From NCBI RefSeq assembly GCF_000877395.1, contig NZ_JYFE01000044.1, forward strand, positions 1 through 33,784: DNA of 33,784 nucleotides. Reading direction: 5' to 3'. Numbering within the stretch: the stretch's first letter is position 1; every line of letters starts with the position of its first letter. Shown piece after piece: positions 33,619-33,784 of the stretch. The notes beneath the pieces are model-generated. The model was not told the origin of the DNA. It saw only the letters and a program-made list of their open reading frames with translations, and did not search any database. Position numbers and translations under genes: made by a program. Source of the stretch: Jannaschia aquimarina (GTDB lineage: Bacteria > Pseudomonadota > Alphaproteobacteria > Rhodobacterales > Rhodobacteraceae).

Positions 33619-33784
33619 CTACCGACGCCCGTCCTCGCCGTGGGCGGCGCGGACAGCTTCGGAACGATGATTGTTGCGGAGATGCGGAATGTCGCGGCGG
33701 ACTTGGTTGAGAATGTTGTCCAAGGCGCAGATCCATTGCTGTCCGTGCTTGGCATTGCGGAAGGTCGGTAGCCGTTCCTCATGC
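33619..33784 (-). pseudogene. Partial frame at window edge, possibly tyrosine recombinase fragment
   Basis: A minus-strand frame enters from beyond the right edge and stops at 33619-33621. It reads HEERLPTFRNAKHGQQWICA and then diverges. The NAKHxxQWxxxL pattern resembles the core-binding domain of phage-type integrases, but the following sequence (VRRDIPHLRNNHRSEAV) does not fit, and the frame stops 37 bp before the aldolase remnant. It may be a degenerate or frame-shifted integrase piece. The identification is weak because only 55 codons are visible. Confidence 0.35.

Overview
The window looks like chromosomal DNA of a marine or soil alphaproteobacterium of the family Rhodobacteraceae. The evidence is high GC with strong third-position bias, a polyol operon in the smoE-F-G-K-S-mtlK order known from Rhodobacter/Cereibacter sphaeroides, groESL under CIRCE-type elements, a KpsE protein with a long cytoplasmic N-terminus, and a short intergenic motif at the left edge that I recall as frequent in this family. 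I see no rRNA, CRISPR array or complete insertion sequence. There is one tRNA gene.

Layout from left to right. (1) 1-1.1 kb: a hairpin and repeat motif, then a uracil-DNA glycosylase family gene and a small unknown gene, both on minus. (2) 1.2-3.5 kb: groES-groEL with two CIRCE-like elements and a strong terminator. (3) 3.6-7.3 kb, minus: capsule export genes kpsT-kpsE (no kpsM seen) and an NhaA antiporter. (4) 7.5-10.9 kb, plus: phosphohexomutase, a small membrane protein and a BON-MscS channel, coupled by overlapping stop and start codons and followed by a terminator. (5) 10.9-13.1 kb, minus: a pirin, a small unknown gene, a LuxR-type regulator without luxI, and tRNA-Val(UAC) only 22 bp upstream of that regulator. 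(6) 13.2-15.0 kb, plus: cysteine synthase and an AlaX-type editing protein, overlapping. (7) 15.0-19.6 kb: a zinc locus. znuA with DUF1007 (ZevA-like) and NicO (ZevB-like) genes runs to the left; zur-znuC-znuB runs to the right. A Zur-like palindrome sits between the znuA -35 and -10 and touches the zur start codon. (8) 19.7-23.3 kb, plus: a Tat-exported PhoX/DUF839 protein and a short-chain fatty acid transporter. (9) 23.3-30.9 kb, minus: the sorbitol/mannitol operon, with its LacI-type regulator upstream and matching TTACGCGCG palindromes at both promoters. (10) 31.1-33.3 kb, plus: an SRPBCC protein, a DGPF/YCII protein and an ECF42-type sigma factor, preceded by a leader hairpin that pairs part of the ribosome binding site. 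(11) 33.3-33.8 kb: decayed DNA with a class II aldolase remnant carrying an in-frame stop, and a fragment resembling the core-binding region of a tyrosine recombinase, cut by the window edge.

Most genes are ordinary accessory or housekeeping functions. The points I find most worth checking are the paired CIRCE elements, the tRNA-Val/luxR arrangement, the zinc locus combining ZnuABC with a ZevAB-like pair and a His-tailed ATPase, the two operators of the polyol operon, the leader hairpin of the ECF42 cluster and the decayed right edge. I did not find a clear, entirely new multi-gene system.
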